Below are positions 50,171 through 59,952 of a DNA stretch of 64,000 nucleotides, piece after piece (the stretch's first letter is position 1; the number at the start of each line of letters is the position of its first letter). The notes under the pieces were generated by a model that saw nothing but the letters and a program-made list of their open reading frames with translations, was not told the origin of the DNA and did no database searches. Both the position numbers and the translations under genes were made by a program. The DNA lies in NCBI GenBank assembly GCA_030550025.1, contig JAUQQC010000001.1, positions 62,001 through 126,000 of the forward strand. Direction: 5' to 3'. This stretch comes from Acidobacteriota bacterium. Its GTDB lineage: Bacteria > Acidobacteriota > Blastocatellia > HR10.

Positions 50171-51181
50171 ATGCGAATCCTGGTTCTTGGCGGAACGCGC
50201 TTTTTCGGTTTGCAGCTGGTCCATCGGCTGGTGGAAGAGGGCCATCAGGTGACGGTGTTGACGCGCGGGCGCACGTCGGCCCCACTGCCGCCTTCGGTCG
50301 AGCGACTGGTGGCGGATCGGCAACAGGCCGCCGCGCTTCGAGAGGCCGTAGGGGCAAGGACGTGGGATGTCGTCATCGATAACATCGGCTTCACGGCTGA
50401 AGACAGTCGCCTCGCCGTCGAAGTCTTCGCCGGGCGAGCGGGGCGTTTCTTCTTCACGAGTACGGCGGCCGTGTATTCCTGTCTCGAGGGGGCGGTGAAC
50501 CCGTATCGGGAGGATGATACTGAGCGGCTTCCGGAGCGGGCACGAGCCCGTGAGAATCCGCAGTTGGCCTATGGCTTCGGGAAGCTGGAGGCCGAACGGG
50601 TCTTGCAGCGGGCGTATCGAGAGCGCGGTTTCCCGATCACGATTCTGCGCCTGCCGATCGTCATTGGCCCGCGCGATCATACGTTGCGGGCGTACAGCTA
50701 CTGGGTGCGCCTGAAGGATCGAGCGCCGCTCATCCTCCCCGATGGCGGGCGCGTGGATTGGCGCTTCATCTATTCCGGGGACGCCGTGCGGGCGTTCCTG
50801 CGGCTCCTGGAAGAGGAGCGGAGCATCGGGCAGGTGTATAACTTCGCCCAGGAAGAGATCGTCTCGGTGCGCGAGTTCGTCAAACTCTCGGCCGAGATTT
50901 TGGGGACCGAGGTGGAGACGGTGGACATCCCCCTTCAATGGTTGCGCGCGCAGCGGATCGAGCCGGTGTTCTCCCCCTATTCGATCCCCCGCTCATGGAT
51001 CGTAGACATCTCGAAAGCGCAACGCGAGCTGGGATGGCGGTCCACGCCTTGGCGCGAATGGATGCGCGCGAGCATCGAATGGTTCGAGCGCGAGTATCAC
51101 GGCCCGCCGCCGGAGAACTACTTCCATCGGGCCGAAGAACTGCAGCTCATCCAACGCTGGCGGCAGATGACGGCCACGTGA
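50171..51181 (+). CDS. NAD-dependent epimerase/dehydratase (atypical SDR)
   Basis: This 336-residue Rossmann protein starts MRILVLGGTRFFGLQLVHRL with the GGTxFxG dinucleotide motif of atypical SDRs. It has FFFTSTAAVYSCLEGAVNPY, a YGFGKLEAERVL active-site stretch (YxxxK), and the pattern DWRFIYSGDAVRAFLRLLEE common in sugar-nucleotide epimerases and CSP41-like proteins. It is not HldD: the ADP-heptose epimerase signatures are absent. The sugar or nucleotide substrate cannot be assigned. ATG 50171 is preferred over the GTG at 50165. Confidence 0.83.
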   Translation: MRILVLGGTRFFGLQLVHRLVEEGHQVTVLTRGRTSAPLPPSVERLVADRQQAAALREAVGARTWDVVIDNIGFTAEDSRLAVEVFAGRAGRFFFTSTAAVYSCLEGAVNPYREDDTERLPERARARENPQLAYGFGKLEAERVLQRAYRERGFPITILRLPIVIGPRDHTLRAYSYWVRLKDRAPLILPDGGRVDWRFIYSGDAVRAFLRLLEEERSIGQVYNFAQEEIVSVREFVKLSAEILGTEVETVDIPLQWLRAQRIEPVFSPYSIPRSWIVDISKAQRELGWRSTPWREWMRASIEWFEREYHGPPPENYFHRAEELQLIQRWRQMTAT

Positions 51182-51354
51182 GACGCTTTCGAGCGCCGAG
51201 GAGCGGAAAAGGCGTGAAGGGCTCATCTTCCTGAATACGGGAACGTACCCGAGAACACGAGAGCGCTCGCGGCGAGTCCGTTCCAAGGAGTCTCCTCTCG
51301 CTCGGCGGGAAGGTGAGCGCGATCCGCGCACCGGAGTTTCGCGGAGTTGAACCG

Positions 51355-52143
51355 ATGGCGGATCTCTATGAGATTTTGGGCGTCTCGCGCCAGGCGAGCG
51401 AGCGCGAGATCAAGGCCGCGTATCGCCGCTTGGCCAAGCGCTATCATCCGGACGTGAATCCATCGCCAACGGCCGCGGAAGATTTCGCGCGGATCACGGA
51501 AGCGTATAAGGTCCTGAGCAATCGGCGGTTGCGCGATCTCTACGATCGCGGATTGCTCGCCGATTACGAGGAATATCTGCGGCAGCGGGAGCGCGCGGCC
51601 GTCCTGCGCGAGCGTCTGAAAGTCATCGTCGAGGAGCTGCTGCGACGCGAGCACGAGGAGGTGGCGATTCGTCAGACGGCCGTGATGCTCGTCGTCTCGC
51701 TCTTCGCTTCGGCGTTCCTGGTGGCGCTGTTCCGTCCGCCGATCTTCGAGATGCTCGGCCCATTCGGGAAAGCGGTTTGTCTGGGTTTGTTCGGCGTCGG
51801 CATGTGGGAGTTGGTGCGCGATGTCATGCTGTGTCTGGACTACTACACCTATCCGGACGATGTGACGCCGTCCTTTTGGCGCATCGAGGAAGAGATGCAG
51901 GGGAAGCCGTTCTCGCGCACGGCCGCGCTGGCGTTCCTCGCCGGGGGGTATCTTCTGGCGCTCGTGTTCGGATCGTTGGTGCGGTACGTGCTTGTGGGGA
52001 TCAATGGACGGCTGCTGTTGAGCTACGGACTCATCAATCTGATCTTGCTTCCCCCGATCGCTGTCCTTATCATTATGCGACTACGCGCGCTCAGCGAGCG
52101 GTTGTCCGACTCGCGATGGAGCGAAGGAGGAGAATGGCGATGA
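51355..52143 (+). CDS. J-domain membrane protein
   Basis: Residues ~1-70 are a J domain ([28 protein letters not shown] with the HPD motif, [16 protein letters not shown]). A charged helix follows, then about four hydrophobic segments ([63 protein letters not shown]). The 262-residue protein probably recruits DnaK to the inner face of the membrane. It lacks the DnaJ zinc fingers and barrels. A GTG at 51313 could extend it by 14 residues. Its end overlaps the bioY start. Confidence 0.85.
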   Translation: MADLYEILGVSRQASEREIKAAYRRLAKRYHPDVNPSPTAAEDFARITEAYKVLSNRRLRDLYDRGLLADYEEYLRQRERAAVLRERLKVIVEELLRREHEEVAIRQTAVMLVVSLFASAFLVALFRPPIFEMLGPFGKAVCLGLFGVGMWELVRDVMLCLDYYTYPDDVTPSFWRIEEEMQGKPFSRTAALAFLAGGYLLALVFGSLVRYVLVGINGRLLLSYGLINLILLPPIAVLIIMRLRALSERLSDSRWSEGGEWR

Positions 52144-52733
52144 AGGCGCTCGTTCGAGAGCGGACGGTGTTGGATTATTTCGCGGCTGAAGGCGCTTGGC
52201 TCCGTCGGAGTCTCGTCGTCGTGAGCTTCAGTGTTCTGGTCGCGCTCTCGGCACAGTTGGCGATCCCGCTCCCGTTCACGCCGGTGCCGATCACGGCGCA
52301 GACGGCAGTCGTCTTGCTGGGGGGGATGGTGCTCGGGCGCCGTCTGGGCGCGTTGGCGATGCTCCTCTATCTGGGAGAGGGCGCTATAGGCTGGCCCGTC
52401 TTCGCTGGGGGGCGCAGCGGCCTGGCGCATCTCGCGGGACCGACGGGAGGATATCTCTTGGGATTTGTCCTCGCTGCCTATGTGACGGGCGCCTTAGCCG
52501 AACGCGGCTGGGATCGCCGATGGGGGACGGCGGTGGGGGCGATGGTGATTGGGCAGGTGGCGATTTACCTCACCGGACTTCTGGGCCTCTTGCGCTTTGT
52601 GTCGCTGGAGCGTGCCCTGAGGCTCGGCGTATGGCCCTTTCTGCCCGGCGATCTGCTGAAGATCCTGCTGGCAGCCGGGCTCCTTCCTCTCGCCTGGAGA
52701 GTCCTCGGTCACTCGGTCCGGAGAACCTTTTGA
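52134..52733 (+). CDS. bioY: Biotin transporter BioY
   Basis: BioY is the S-component of ECF-type biotin uptake and can work alone or with EcfAAT. The 199 residues have about six membrane segments, with the family region [60 protein letters not shown] and [19 protein letters not shown] near the end. GGAGGA precedes ATG 52134, which overlaps the J-protein stop. No ECF ATPase genes are near. Import of biotin would serve acetyl-CoA carboxylase among others. Confidence 0.93.
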   Translation: MAMKALVRERTVLDYFAAEGAWLRRSLVVVSFSVLVALSAQLAIPLPFTPVPITAQTAVVLLGGMVLGRRLGALAMLLYLGEGAIGWPVFAGGRSGLAHLAGPTGGYLLGFVLAAYVTGALAERGWDRRWGTAVGAMVIGQVAIYLTGLLGLLRFVSLERALRLGVWPFLPGDLLKILLAAGLLPLAWRVLGHSVRRTF

Positions 52734-52758
52734 CAATCCCCACGGCCTTCATTATATT
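52730..52758 (+). promoter_or_regulatory. Promoter of smc
   Basis: TTGACA (52730-52735), 17 bp, TATATT (52753-52758), about 50 bp before the smc start. The -35 box overlaps the bioY stop codon. Confidence 0.75.
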
Positions 52759-52807
52759 GTGGCTTGCGTGAAGTGGCATCGAATATCTTGTGCATGTGGC
52801 CGGAACG

Positions 52808-55800
52808 ATGTGGAGGCTTGAGCGGATCGAACTGCGCGGATTCAAGTCCTTCTGCGATCCGACGGAGCTCGTTTTCCCGGAGGCGATCACGGCGATCGTG
52901 GGGCCGAACGGGTGTGGCAAGAGTAATATCGCCGATGCCATCGCGTGGGTGCTCGGTGAGCAGAGCGCGCGGCTGCTCCGCGGGACGCGCATGGAGGACG
53001 TGATCTTTCAAGGCACGCGCACGCGCCCTCCTCTGGGGATGGCGGAAGTCCTGCTCACGCTCGTGGCGACCGAGGATATTCGGCTTCGAGGGGAGGAGGG
53101 GGAGAGTGCCCCGGAAGAGGAGGCGCCGCGAACGTCGCGTAGATCCTGGCCTGTGGAGGACATCCCGGCGGGCACGGTGGTGACGGTCGCCCGACGGTTG
53201 TATCGTTCCGGTGAGAGCGAATACTTGATTGACGGTCAACCGGTCCGTTTGCGCGATATTTACGATCTGTTTGCCGGAACGGGGTTGGGCCCCGGACATT
53301 ATGCGTTGATCGGCCAGGATCGCGTGGCGGCGCTCATTCAGGCCAAGCCCTCGGAGCGTCGAGCGGTGATCGAAGAAGCGGCGGGGATCACGCGGCTCAA
53401 GCTGCGGGAGCGTGCGGCCGAGATGCGGTTGGAATCGGCGCGACAAAACCTCGCGCGCTTAAGCGATCTCATCGCGGAGATCGAGCGTCAGGTGGGGACC
53501 CTGAAGCGACAGGCGGCGCGCGCTCGCCGGTATCGGCGGCTGCGTGAGGAGCTGCGCGCCCTCTTGCGGCAGCTCTTTCGATTGGAGGCGCAGCGCCTGG
53601 AGGCCGACCTTACGGCCGTGAGCGAGCGGATCGCGACGCTCGAGCGCGCGCGCGCAGACGTGATGGCAGAGATCGCGACGCTGGAGGCCGAGCAGCAGCA
53701 GCTCGTTCAGCAAGAGCGCGCTCGCGAGGCGCGAATCGCTTCCGCGCGCGAACACTTGGCGCAGGTCGAGCTCGAGCTGGAGCGCGTGAGAGGGCAAATG
53801 GCACAATGCGAAACGCAGCTTGAGGATCTCCGCGTGCGTGAGCGTGCTCTGGAACGTGAAGAGGAGGGAATCCGGCAGCGTCTGGACGTCGTCGTCGCCG
53901 AGATCGCTCGGCTCACTGGGGAGATGGAGAACGTCCTTCGCGAGATCGCCGCGCATGAGGAGGAGATGCGCGCCGAGCAAGCGCAGTATGAGCGCGCACT
54001 GGCGGCCGTGGCGGAACGCGAGCGGGAGATCGAGCACCTGCGCACCCACCATGTGGAAGCCATCGCAACTGTCGCGCACTGGCGCAACGCCGGACAGCAG
54101 CTTCTGGAAACCCTGCGGCGCCTTGAGGCGCAGCTTCGCCGCCTGGCGATGGAACGCGAGCGCGCTACGACGCGAGAGGGGCAGCTTCTCGCCGATCGGG
54201 ATCATCTGCTTCGCGCGCTCGAAGCACGGCGTCGTGAGGGGGAGGAGCTGCGAGCGGCATACGAGGAGGCGCAACGTTATCTGGAGCATGCTCGACAGCA
54301 CGAGGCGCAGGTGCGCGGGGCCGTGGCCGAGGCGGAAAAGGTGGCAATCGCCGTCGAGAATCGCTTGGCCTCATTGCTCGAATTGGATGGGCGCTATGCT
54401 TATGCCTCGCGCGCTGTGCAGCATCTCTTCGAATCCCAGGATGGTCGCGTGCGCCTCTTGGGAACGCTGGCCGATGTCCTTCGCGTCGCCCCGGAGAACG
54501 AGTGCATGGTCGAGGGATTTTTGGGCGAACGGCTGCAAGCGGTCCTCGTCCCCTCACTCGACGATGCCCGAGCGGCGCTCGCCGTCCTAGAATCCGCTCG
54601 GGCCGGACGAGCGCAATTTCTGGTGTTCGAGGAAGAGACTCCCGCTGATGGCCGAGGGGAGCGCGAAGAGACCCTGAACCGCGATGGGTTCTTCGAGGCC
54701 CTGGGTGCGACACCGGCTCTGGCGCGCGCGCTCGCGCGAGCTTTCCCGGAATGCGCGCGGGTCGAGATCGCGCGCGATCTCGAGACGGCCATTCGACAAT
54801 CGGCCGAGGATCCGAATCGAGTCTTTCTGACGCGAGAGGGGACGTGGGTGCGAGGGGGGACGCTCTTGGTCGGCGGAAGGGGAGGAGAGCACGCGGTCGG
54901 CATCCTCGCCCTGAAGCGGGAGATTCGCGATCTTCAGGCTCGCCGCGAAGAGCTGACGAAGCAGCTCGACGAATTCCGGCGGAAGCAGCAAGAGGCGGAG
55001 AGTGCCGTCCAGTACTGGCTTCAGGAGAGCGCGCGGCGGAAGACGGCACTCGATGAGAGCGAGCACGCTCTTCGCGAGCAAGAACAGCGCCTTTCAGAAG
55101 TGGATCGTGATCTGACGCGCGTGCGGCAACATCTGGCCGTGATCGAGTTCGAGCACGCGGAAGTCGAGCGAGAGCGAGAGCGCGTGCAGCGGGACTACGA
55201 GCAGGCGCTCGCCGAGCGAGAGCGAGCCGAAGAGCGCCTTCGCGCGCTCGAGGCGGAGCAACGCGCTCACCACGAGGCTCTGGCCGAGCAGCGTCGGAGG
55301 AGCGAGGCTTTGGCCGAACAAGTGGCGGCGCTGCGCGTTCAACTTGCGGCAAAGGGGGAGCGGCATCAGGCCGTGCACGGTCATGTGCGGCGCTTGGAAC
55401 AGGAGCGCCATCATCTGCTCCGACGCCTCGAAGACTTGCGTTTCGAGCGCGCGAGCCTTCACCAGGAACAAGAACGGTGCGCAGAACGACGGCTCGCGCT
55501 CGCGCTGCGCGAGCGCGAGCTGGAAGAAGCGCGGGAACGCGCGGGGGCCGAAGTCCGTCACGCGACGGAGCATCTGGGCGGAGCGCAGGTGGCCGTGGAC
55601 GCTCTGGCCGCGCGCCTGGCGGAGCAGCGCGAGCGGGAATCGGAGTTGCGGGATCGTCTGCAGCAGGAGGAGATCGCACGGGCTCAACTCGTGGCCGAGC
55701 GGCGCCACCTGAGCGAGAGGTGCCGAACCGAATTGGGGGAGAGCTTGGAGGAAGTGCTCTCTGCTCCTGTCGAAGGGATGCCGGCCGATGATTCGCAGAC

Positions 55801-56437
55801 CGTGCGCGCGCGCATCGAAGAGGTGCGGCGAAAGATCGAGGACCTGGGTCCGATCAACCTCATGGCCGTGGAGGAGCTGCAGCAGGCCGAGGAGCGGCTC
55901 GCCTTCCTTCGCGCACAACGCGAGGACGTTGAGCGTTCGATCGCCTCGACCGAAGAGGCGCTTCGCGAGATCCGACGGCGCGCGCGCCACCGTTTCCTCG
56001 CTGCCTTCGAAGCGATCAATGGGCAGTTCAACGAGGTCTTTCGCGAACTCTTCGGTGGGGGACATGCCGAGATGCGGCTGCTCGATTCGGAGAACGTGTT
56101 GGAGAGCGGCATTGATATCCTCGCCCAGCCTCCGGGCAAGCGCCTTCAGAACCTTCAGCTCCTCTCCGGGGGGGAGAAGGCGCTCACGGCGTTAGCGTTG
56201 CTCCTGGCGATCTTCCGCCATCGGCCGAGCCCATTCTGTGTGCTCGACGAAGTGGATGCGCCGTTGGATGATATGAACATCGCCCGCTTCGCACGCCAGA
56301 TCGTCCACATGAGCCACCGCACGCAATTCATCCTCATCACGCACAACAAAGGGACGATGGAGATCGCCGATGTCCTCTACGGCGTGACGATGGAGGAGCC
56401 CGGCGTTTCCAAGGTCGTCTCCGTTCGGTTACAATAG
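52808..56437 (+). CDS. smc: Chromosome segregation protein SMC
   Basis: SMC is the dimeric ATPase of bacterial condensin, which compacts and sorts the chromosome. The N-terminal head has RIELRGFKSFCDPTELVFPE and Walker A VGPNGCGKSNIADAIAWVLG. Long Glu/Arg/Gln coiled coils flank a hinge at residues ~520-660. The C-terminal head has the signature LLSGGEKALTALALLLAIF and Walker B PFCVLDEVDAPLDDMN. About 1209 residues from ATG 52808; GTG 52790 is possible. scpA and scpB are not in the window. The long coiled coils explain the large shadow frames on the other strand. Confidence 0.96.
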   Translation: MWRLERIELRGFKSFCDPTELVFPEAITAIVGPNGCGKSNIADAIAWVLGEQSARLLRGTRMEDVIFQGTRTRPPLGMAEVLLTLVATEDIRLRGEEGESAPEEEAPRTSRRSWPVEDIPAGTVVTVARRLYRSGESEYLIDGQPVRLRDIYDLFAGTGLGPGHYALIGQDRVAALIQAKPSERRAVIEEAAGITRLKLRERAAEMRLESARQNLARLSDLIAEIERQVGTLKRQAARARRYRRLREELRALLRQLFRLEAQRLEADLTAVSERIATLERARADVMAEIATLEAEQQQLVQQERAREARIASAREHLAQVELELERVRGQMAQCETQLEDLRVRERALEREEEGIRQRLDVVVAEIARLTGEMENVLREIAAHEEEMRAEQAQYERALAAVAEREREIEHLRTHHVEAIATVAHWRNAGQQLLETLRRLEAQLRRLAMERERATTREGQLLADRDHLLRALEARRREGEELRAAYEEAQRYLEHARQHEAQVRGAVAEAEKVAIAVENRLASLLELDGRYAYASRAVQHLFESQDGRVRLLGTLADVLRVAPENECMVEGFLGERLQAVLVPSLDDARAALAVLESARAGRAQFLVFEEETPADGRGEREETLNRDGFFEALGATPALARALARAFPECARVEIARDLETAIRQSAEDPNRVFLTREGTWVRGGTLLVGGRGGEHAVGILALKREIRDLQARREELTKQLDEFRRKQQEAESAVQYWLQESARRKTALDESEHALREQEQRLSEVDRDLTRVRQHLAVIEFEHAEVERERERVQRDYEQALAERERAEERLRALEAEQRAHHEALAEQRRRSEALAEQVAALRVQLAAKGERHQAVHGHVRRLEQERHHLLRRLEDLRFERASLHQEQERCAERRLALALRERELEEARERAGAEVRHATEHLGGAQVAVDALAARLAEQRERESELRDRLQQEEIARAQLVAERRHLSERCRTELGESLEEVLSAPVEGMPADDSQTVRARIEEVRRKIEDLGPINLMAVEELQQAEERLAFLRAQREDVERSIASTEEALREIRRRARHRFLAAFEAINGQFNEVFRELFGGGHAEMRLLDSENVLESGIDILAQPPGKRLQNLQLLSGGEKALTALALLLAIFRHRPSPFCVLDEVDAPLDDMNIARFARQIVHMSHRTQFILITHNKGTMEIADVLYGVTMEEPGVSKVVSVRLQ

Positions 56438-56480
56438 CCAACGGCTCGTCGGGGACATCGGGGAAGGGGGAGGAGCGAAG

Positions 56481-57212
56481 ATGCGATACGACCAGAAGGG
56501 GGGAGTGCGCGCGCGCTGGCTCGCGTGGATAACGTCCGGCTTGTTGGGGCTCGGCGCGGCAGCCGTTCTCGGACAGAACGTCGGATCGCCGTCGTCATGG
56601 TCCTGCACGTATACGTTCGAGCATTCACAACTTGATCCCATGCGCTTCGAGCTCCACTTCGACGATACCGGGCGCGGGACCTTCTCTTTCTGGCGAAAGG
56701 AAGCCGAGGAGCCGATCACCCTCCCTCTTCAACTTCTGGCGAGCACGGTGGAGCGGGTGAAGAGCGATTTGGACGCCTTGCGCTTTCTGGAGAGCGCGGA
56801 GGACTATCGGGCTGAGCGCGAGATGCCGTCCCTGGGGACGGTCACTCTCTGCGTCCGCCAGGGGGATCGTCAGCGCAGCGTGCGGTTCACGCTTACGCGT
56901 CATGAGAAGATGCGGGAGTTGGCGCAGCGGCTTCGGGGCATCGCCATGCAGGAGTATCGCGTCTTCTTGATCTCGCTCGCTCGGCAATATGGACCGCTCG
57001 ATCTCGACAAGCAATTGCGCGGGTTGGAATCCGAGTTGAAGAACGGATGGCTCGGAGAGCCGGAGAAACTGCTGCCGTTGCTGCGGGACTTGGGGCGAGA
57101 TGAAGAGCTGCTCCTCATGGTGCGGCATCGAGCGGAGAAGCTCGCGCGATGGATCGAACGAGCGATGCAGCGTTCGGGTGGAGGGGGTGCGCGAAGGTCA
57201 GGCGAGCTGTAA
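56481..57212 (+). CDS. Exported protein of unknown function
   Basis: The 243-residue product starts with a basic stretch and a hydrophobic segment (WLAWITSGLLGLGAAAVLGQ) suggesting a cleaved signal peptide. The mature part is mixed alpha/beta (CTYTFEHSQLDPMRFELHFD, ESAEDYRAEREMPSLGTVTL) and ends in a charged helical region rich in Leu/Arg. I recognise no family. It begins 43 bp after smc, preceded by GGGGAAGGGGGAGGAG, and the next gene, also exported, follows at once. Confidence 0.72.
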   Translation: MRYDQKGGVRARWLAWITSGLLGLGAAAVLGQNVGSPSSWSCTYTFEHSQLDPMRFELHFDDTGRGTFSFWRKEAEEPITLPLQLLASTVERVKSDLDALRFLESAEDYRAEREMPSLGTVTLCVRQGDRQRSVRFTLTRHEKMRELAQRLRGIAMQEYRVFLISLARQYGPLDLDKQLRGLESELKNGWLGEPEKLLPLLRDLGRDEELLLMVRHRAEKLARWIERAMQRSGGGGARRSGEL

Positions 57213-57219
57213 GCCGGGG

Positions 57220-57699
57220 ATGAGCGTGGGAGCGCATCGGATGGCGGGTGAGCGTCCTTGTTGGAGAACGAACGAGCGAAGGTCCGAATTGGAGCGAAGC
57301 CTTCGTTCGAGATGGCCGCGGGCGTTCGTTGCGCTCGGGCTCATGCTCGTGATTTTCCCGATCGGAGGTTGGGCACAAACGCCAATTCGGATCGGACAGA
57401 CAATCGAGGGCGCCCTCGAAGAAGGAGATCGCAAGATGGCCGATGGCTCGTACTACGATCTCTACGTCTTTCGGGGAAATCGCGGACAGCGCATCGTCGT
57501 TCACCTTCGCTCGAACGACTTTCAACCTTATCTGACCCTCCTGGACGAGAATGGCGTGGAGATCCTCAGCGATAGCGGCGAGCGCGGGCATGCGCATATT
57601 CGCTGTACGCTTGCTCACGCGGGCCGCTACTTCATTCGCGTCAACAGCGTGCGACGGGAAGGGAAGGGGCGGTATCAGTTGCAACTGCTCGAACAATGA
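57220..57699 (+). CDS. Exported protein with pre-peptidase C-terminal (PPC) domain
   Basis: The protein of about 159 residues has a signal segment ([20 protein letters not shown]) and one PPC-type beta-sandwich: [40 protein letters not shown], and [10 protein letters not shown] followed by [13 protein letters not shown] domains are normally C-terminal to secreted peptidases. Here the domain stands alone, as in other free-standing PPC proteins. The start is uncertain (57220 or 57241). Its stop overlaps the start of the glycosylase gene (ATGA). Confidence 0.8.
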   Translation: MSVGAHRMAGERPCWRTNERRSELERSLRSRWPRAFVALGLMLVIFPIGGWAQTPIRIGQTIEGALEEGDRKMADGSYYDLYVFRGNRGQRIVVHLRSNDFQPYLTLLDENGVEILSDSGERGHAHIRCTLAHAGRYFIRVNSVRREGKGRYQLQLLEQ

Positions 57700-58349
57700 G
57701 CGCGGATCAAGAGCCGAGGTCCTCACCGGTGGCGTTCGCGAAGGGGGCGAGCACGTGGGGTCGAAAACTGCCGCGCGCCTTTTATGATCGGCCGACGGTG
57801 GAAGTCGCGCGGGAGCTGTTGGGGAAATATCTCGTTCGCCATACCGCCGATGGGCTGATCATCGGGCGGATCGTCGAGACGGAGGCATATGTTGGTCCGG
57901 AGGATCGGGCGTCGCATGCCTGGCGTGGGCTCACTCAGCGGACGGCCATCATGTTCGGGCCGCCGGGCTACGCCTATGTCTACATGATCTACGGCGTGCA
58001 TCATTGCCTCAACATTGTGACGGAGCGGGAGGGATATCCAGCGGCCGTACTCATCCGCGCCCTGGAGCCCATTGCGCCTGGGGCAGAAAGCGCCTCGATC
58101 ATTCCCAATGGGCCGGGCAAGGTCTGTCGGTACCTGGCAGTGGACCGGGCGCTGAACGGCGCGGACTTGTGCGGATCAGTGCTCTATGTGGAGGATCGGG
58201 GAGAGGTGATCGCTCCCGAGCACATCGTCTCGACGCCGCGCATCGGTGTGGACTATGCGGGACCCTGGAGCGAGAAGCCCTGGCGCTTCTACATCCGCGG
58301 AAACCCATTCGTCTCCCGGCCGGGGCGTTCCTTTTCGAGCCGGGGGTAG
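57696..58349 (+). CDS. Alkyladenine (3-methyladenine) DNA glycosylase
   Basis: This AAG/MPG-family base-excision enzyme removes 3-methyladenine, hypoxanthine and other damaged purines. The 217 residues show [40 protein letters not shown] with the catalytic Glu, [20 protein letters not shown] with the intercalating Tyr region, and [20 protein letters not shown]. An N-terminal extension of about 25 residues precedes the domain. ATG 57696 overlaps the previous stop. Its own stop is 1 bp from the stop of the convergent molybdopterin synthase gene. Confidence 0.93.
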   Translation: MSADQEPRSSPVAFAKGASTWGRKLPRAFYDRPTVEVARELLGKYLVRHTADGLIIGRIVETEAYVGPEDRASHAWRGLTQRTAIMFGPPGYAYVYMIYGVHHCLNIVTEREGYPAAVLIRALEPIAPGAESASIIPNGPGKVCRYLAVDRALNGADLCGSVLYVEDRGEVIAPEHIVSTPRIGVDYAGPWSEKPWRFYIRGNPFVSRPGRSFSSRG

Positions 58350-58350
58350 T

Positions 58351-59046
58351 TCACTCCGGTGGCAACTCTTCCGGTGACGGCCATTCCCCTTCCACCCAGA
58401 CGCTTCCATCCTCGAAATGCTCCCGCTTCCAGATCGGGACGATCTTTTTCAGCCGGTTGATGGCGTATTGGCAAGCCTCGAAGGCAGGGCGTCGGTGAGC
58501 CGAGGTCACGACGATGACGACGCTCGACTCGCCGATCTCCAGCCGTCCGAGCCGATGCACGATGCCGATGCGGTCAATGGGCCAGCGATCGCGAATCTCG
58601 CAACCGATCTGCCGCAGCATGCGCAAGGCCATCTCTTCGTAGGCTTCGTATTCGAGGTAGAGGACGCGCCGGCCTGCCGTCTGTTCACGGACGACGCCGT
58701 CGAAAGTGACGACGGCACCGGCCGCTCCTCGAAGCAGCCGTTGCACGAGCGCCCGGGCATCGATCGGTTCGCGCACCAGTTCGAAGATATCGTCCTCCTG
58801 TCCCCCGCTGACCGGTGGCAGAAGCGCAAGGACATCTCCAGCCTGGAGCGGCGTCTCGGGCGTCACATATCGTTCGTTGACGGCGATGAGGATACGTCCC
58901 TGCAGGTCGCCGAGCGCCTGGAATCGCTGATACACCTCCTCGAGCGCTTGCGCGACAGTAGCCGGGGGAGGGAGCGATAGCTCATATTCCGCGGTGCCCG
59001 CCAGCTCACGGCATTGGGCGAAGAATCGGACTTTTACGGCGATCAT
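58351..59046 (-). CDS. moaX: Fused molybdopterin synthase MoaD-MoaE
   Basis: Residues 1-82 are MoaD (ubiquitin-like; VKVRFFAQCRELAGTAEYEL, ending LLPPVSGG). Residues ~86-231 are MoaE (IFELVREPIDARALVQRLLR, GAVVTFDGVVREQTAGRRVL, RLKKIVPIWKREHFEDGSVW with the catalytic Lys residues). MoaD must carry a free C-terminal Gly-Gly to receive the thiocarboxylate, but here the pair is followed by QEDD and continues into MoaE. As in mycobacterial MoaX, cleavage after Gly-Gly (position 82) would be needed. The product serves molybdenum cofactor synthesis, fitting the hydroxylase operon nearby. Confidence 0.93.
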   Translation of the reverse strand: MIAVKVRFFAQCRELAGTAEYELSLPPPATVAQALEEVYQRFQALGDLQGRILIAVNERYVTPETPLQAGDVLALLPPVSGGQEDDIFELVREPIDARALVQRLLRGAAGAVVTFDGVVREQTAGRRVLYLEYEAYEEMALRMLRQIGCEIRDRWPIDRIGIVHRLGRLEIGESSVVIVVTSAHRRPAFEACQYAINRLKKIVPIWKREHFEDGSVWVEGEWPSPEELPPE

Positions 59047-59070
59047 CGCGACCTCCTCTCACTAGGCGAA

Positions 59071-59095
59071 GCCCGCGCTCGGAAATCGCGCGGGC
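59071..59095 (-). terminator. Hairpin between the LON-domain gene and moaX
   Basis: GCCCGCGC (59071-59078) and GCGCGGGC (59088-59095) form an 8-bp perfect stem with a 9-base loop just past the LON-gene stop on the minus strand. There is no T-run. It shares the string GGCGAAGCCCG with the hairpin after tpx. Confidence 0.4.
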
Positions 59096-59098
59096 GCT

Positions 59099-59794
59099 TC
59101 AGTGAACGTGAGAAGGGGGCTTCCTTTGTCCATTACGCTTCGCTTCTGCATGAGTGCGCGCACGATGCTCGTAATCCTGGACGAGCTTCTCCAAGCGGGC
59201 GAGCAAGAGTTCGAGCCGGGCCCGCGTGGAGACCATTTCGAGGACCTGCTGCAGCTCTTCCGGCTGCTGCAGCACGGCCGCAGCGATCGTGAACGAGAGC
59301 CGTTCGGCGTTCTCCGGGAAGGCGACTGGTCGTTCCGGCAGATCATGTAAAAGTTGCAGGGCGCGGAGGAAGCGGGAGAAGTACGCCACGGATTGCGCGA
59401 GGAGCGCTGTCACGATCTCTCGTTCTTCGCCCTCGAGGGGGGCATCCTCGAAGAATTCAACCTCCGCGAGCAAGTAAGGGTCGTGAGAGAGATACCGGCC
59501 GATCCGATAGCGATTTGTGCCGACGGTGAGGATGTTCGCGCGGCCGTCCGCAAGCGGCTGTACGTGGAGGATGCGCGCCGCACAGCCAACGCTCGCCAGG
59601 TCGGGGACGACCAATCGGCCAACCTCGGCGTCCGAATGATAGCTCAATCCGAAGAGGCGATCGCCCTCCAGGCAATGCCGGAGCATGACCCGATATCGTG
59701 GCTCGAAGATGTGTAGTGGAAGCGTCATCTCTGGGACCAGCACGACTGGGAGCGGAAAAATCGGCAGTCGCGCGCTGCCATCGGTCCTCTTCAT
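59099..59794 (-). CDS. LON-type substrate-binding (N-terminal) domain protein
   Basis: The 231-residue protein is the stand-alone LonN/PUA-like domain: RLPIFPLPVVLVPEMTLPLH, IFEPRYRVMLRHCLEGDRLF, VGCAARILHVQPLADGRANI and RYRIGRYLSHDPYLLAEVEF. A helical tail (residues ~125-215, LLAQSVAYFSRFLRALQLLH) resembles the second part of Lon N-domains. No AAA+ or protease domain is attached. Such proteins are common and of unknown role. It lies upstream of moaX on the same strand. Confidence 0.88.
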   Translation of the reverse strand: MKRTDGSARLPIFPLPVVLVPEMTLPLHIFEPRYRVMLRHCLEGDRLFGLSYHSDAEVGRLVVPDLASVGCAARILHVQPLADGRANILTVGTNRYRIGRYLSHDPYLLAEVEFFEDAPLEGEEREIVTALLAQSVAYFSRFLRALQLLHDLPERPVAFPENAERLSFTIAAAVLQQPEELQQVLEMVSTRARLELLLARLEKLVQDYEHRARTHAEAKRNGQRKPPSHVH

Positions 59795-59891
59795 CTCGTT
59801 GTCCTCCCCCTCTGCATCGCTTCGCGCGCTGAAAGTGTAGCATCGCGAAGGCGAGGGGATAAAGTCCCAGGCTTTCCGGCGCGACGAGCTA

Positions 59892-59920
59892 TTGAAACCT
59901 TTGCGAAGAGCGTGTATGAT
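59892..59920 (+). promoter_or_regulatory. Promoter of khpA
   Basis: TTGAAA (59892-59897), 17 bp, TATGAT (59915-59920), 32 bp before ATG 59953. Confidence 0.65.
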
Positions 59921-59952
59921 AAACCCGCATTATCGGGTGAGAAAATCGGCGT

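Noticed and set aside
50171-51181. The SDR gene as hldD (ADP-heptose epimerase) completing the heptose pathway
   Set aside because: It has the GGTRFFG atypical SDR start and lacks HldD signatures. It lies 42 kb from the heptose operon.
54165-55679. 504-residue minus-strand frame opposite smc, rich in Arg/Pro/Ala
   Set aside because: It is the antisense of Glu/Arg-rich coiled-coil codons; composition is typical of a shadow frame.
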